DNA from: a virus
IMG/VR virus record: IMGVR_UViG_3300036761_000128
Coordinates: 1-20,420 of that record
DNA length: 20,420 nucleotides
Reading direction: 5' to 3' (one strand)
Below, piece after piece: positions 18,880 through 20,420 of the stretch (positions are counted from its first letter, which is position 1; each line of letters starts with the position of its first letter). The notes beneath the pieces are model-generated. The model saw nothing but the letters and a program-made list of their open reading frames with translations. It did not search any database and had not been told where the DNA came from. The translations under genes were made by a program, and so were the position numbers.

Positions 18880-20420
18880 TGTCTGAGAGCCACGCAGAGC
18901 GGATGGACCGCCTCGCCCAAGAGGCGGAGCAGCTAATCGCGGCCCCGAAGACGGAGACGGCGGATCAGTCGCAGAAGCCTGCCGAGGAGAAGAAGGGCAA
19001 ACTGGCGAAGGTCGCGGGCGCAGCGCTCGACGTTGCTGCCGGTCACCCGTACGTGAGCGGCTTCAAGGCCGCCCTTGGCGGCGCCAAAGCAGGCGTCGAA
19101 TCCGTGGTGGCTGGCGGCAAGAAGGTTGCCGACGCACTCCTGCCTCCGACGCGCCCCGGTGAACTGGGCAACGTCGTGCCGGGCTTCATGCCGGGCACCA
19201 ATATCGCTGGGCAGCGGACTGGTGAGTCCTACCAACTCGAAGACGTGCTCAAGGTGGCGGGTGGCGTGCTCGGCATCGCCTCTGCGCCGCTCGCTGCCTT
19301 CGTCGGGTACATTCAGTCGGCTGTGCAGCAGGCGGGCGGCGACACCGGCAACGCGACACAGTTCGTCCGTAAGGCGGCTGAGCAGGCCGGGATCGACCCT
19401 GACGTAGCGCACACCGCGCTCCATATGATCGGGGCCGTCAACCGCATCCCCGATATAATCGAGCGCGCGCCGCTCCTGTTGGAGGCCAGCCCAAAGGGGC
19501 ACGAGGCACGGACGCAGCTTGCCGATGAACTGACGCGCGACAAGAGCGTCACGGAGACGGCAGGCGACGTAGCAGGGCTCGCGGCAGGCGTTGCAGCCAT
19601 CGCGCATGGTCTGAGCAAGGGGCAACCGAAGACAGCGCCCCAGACTGGGGCCGGAGGGGCTGCGCCTGCCGCTCCCGCAACGCCTGCGGCGGCCCGCGCC
19701 GCCCAGCAGGGCAAGGGCGAGGCTGCGCTCGTCGGGAAGGCTGCGGCTGCACCGACCCTCGAGCGCCCGGCGATGCCCGTGGACAAGAACGGCCGCCCAG
19801 TTGGCGTAAACTCGCTTGCCGATCTGAAGAGGTGGGCAGACTACGCGGACAAGAAGCGCGCCTACGAAGACCAGCAGCGCGGTGTGGCCGCCAAGAACAT
19901 CGCAGCGACGCCGACGTCTGCGCCCGCGGTCGCGCCACAGTCGCTCGCCCAGACCGGCCCCACGCTGGCGGAGAACACCGCAGGCGCGTGGAACACGTCG
20001 AAGGTCGGGGAGCCCACGCGTATCAACGCAGCACCTGTGGATGTGTCGAACCTTCCCGCATCTGACGCGCGCAGTGGTGTGATCGGGCAGGCGCTCAAGG
20101 CCCGCGAGGATGCTGCCATCAGCGCACGTGCCAACGAGCCACCCGGCATGTTCGCCCGGCAGGCAACGCCGACCCCGCCCGACGTGAACGAGCCGCCCGC
20201 AGGGATGCCTGACACCCGTGGCGCTGGCATCCTCACAGCCTTCAAGGCTGACCTGACGCCCGAGGAGAATGCGGCGCGCATGGAACAGGCGCGTGCAGAG
20301 TTGACCGCGCAGGGCTACGCCCCTGCCGATCAGATGGGTCAGTACGGCGGCGCGGAGCCCAGCTTCCACGTGCCCGGCATGACACAGGAGCACGCGGTGC
20401 AGTTCGGGCAGAAGTACGGG
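18879..20420 (+). CDS. Large internal virion or polyvalent protein, 3' truncated
   Basis: ATG 18879 (GAGGAAG at 18864-18870, spacing 8) opens a frame with no stop through the window end, 514 codons. The start is charged, then Gly/Ala-rich amphipathic stretches follow (KLAKVAGAALDVAAGHPYVS; a hydrophobic segment at about 122-145). A long Ala/Pro-rich linker spans about 245-300. Later segments include VNSLADLKRWADYADKKRAY. Residues about 465-514 resemble the DUF3293-like region of phage polyvalent proteins: ARAELTAQGYAPADQMGQYG, then GAEPSFHVPGMTQEHAVQFG. Position after the gp14- and gp15-like genes points to the gp16-type ejection protein, but no N-terminal lytic transglycosylase is seen here, unlike T7 gp16. 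It may be a multidomain protein delivered into the host with DNA; the deciding domains lie downstream of the window. Confidence 0.65.
   Translation, partial: MSESHAERMDRLAQEAEQLIAAPKTETADQSQKPAEEKKGKLAKVAGAALDVAAGHPYVSGFKAALGGAKAGVESVVAGGKKVADALLPPTRPGELGNVVPGFMPGTNIAGQRTGESYQLEDVLKVAGGVLGIASAPLAAFVGYIQSAVQQAGGDTGNATQFVRKAAEQAGIDPDVAHTALHMIGAVNRIPDIIERAPLLLEASPKGHEARTQLADELTRDKSVTETAGDVAGLAAGVAAIAHGLSKGQPKTAPQTGAGGAAPAAPATPAAARAAQQGKGEAALVGKAAAAPTLERPAMPVDKNGRPVGVNSLADLKRWADYADKKRAYEDQQRGVAAKNIAATPTSAPAVAPQSLAQTGPTLAENTAGAWNTSKVGEPTRINAAPVDVSNLPASDARSGVIGQALKAREDAAISARANEPPGMFARQATPTPPDVNEPPAGMPDTRGAGILTAFKADLTPEENAARMEQARAELTAQGYAPADQMGQYGGAEPSFHVPGMTQEHAVQFGQKYG

Noticed and set aside
16729-20393. 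Long minus-strand frames (555 and 486 aa) opposite the internal virion genes
   Set aside because: No credible start signals, Arg/Leu/His-rich, and fully antisense to coupled + strand genes. The second covers a + strand gene that stays open to the window end.
1-20420. Diversity-generating retroelement, as found in BPP-1-like phages
   Set aside because: No reverse transcriptase, template repeat or adenine-biased variable repeat pair was seen. The 54-bp repeats are tandem and vary mainly at synonymous positions.

Overview
The window is 20.4 kb of a GC-rich (roughly 60-65% by eye) tailed phage or prophage. It covers the DNA-packaging, head and short-tail module. All credible genes are on the + strand, packed head to tail with many ATGA, TGATG and TAATG overlaps and few gaps. 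The gene set is podovirus-like: large terminase, head-tail connector (portal), Bbp19-like protein, scaffold-like protein, major capsid protein, tail tubular proteins A and B, then two or three candidate internal virion (ejection) proteins. The order recalls epsilon15 / BPP-1-type podoviruses combined with T7-like tail tube and internal-core genes. No RNA polymerase, replication, lysis, integrase or repressor gene is visible, so lifestyle and host cannot be read from the window. The base composition only suggests a high-GC host.

Region by region. Positions 1-850 hold a truncated probable small terminase, a 180-nt gap with spaced TGAYGCG motifs and a promoter-like extended -10, and two small overlapping ORFs. 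Positions 853-5288 hold the large terminase, a Gly/Asp-tailed protein, a small degenerate GNAT-like protein, a 71-aa protein, the portal and a Bbp19-like protein. Positions 5278-7657 hold the scaffold-like protein and small head-module proteins, including an IPT/TIG-like Ig-fold protein. A 195-nt gap (7658-7852) carries three evenly spaced dyad symmetries and leads to the major capsid gene with the strongest ribosome binding site of the window. Positions 8917-13061 hold eight small, mostly beta-rich or coiled-coil structural candidates of unknown role and end with a protein built of 18-residue repeats. Positions 13061-20420 hold tail tubular proteins A and B, a typical GNAT acetyltransferase, and three genes in the positions of T7 gp14, gp15 and gp16. 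The last of these runs off the window.

Together these genes would package DNA (terminase plus portal), assemble and decorate the capsid (scaffold, capsid protein, small accessory proteins), build the short tail and possibly fibres, and supply the internal proteins ejected with the genome. The parts without an obvious explanation are the dyad cluster before the capsid gene, the 18-residue repeat protein, the two acetyltransferase-like genes inside a structural operon, and the polyvalent-protein-like end of the last gene. I found no clearly new defence or signalling system, tRNA gene, CRISPR array, insertion sequence or diversity-generating retroelement.
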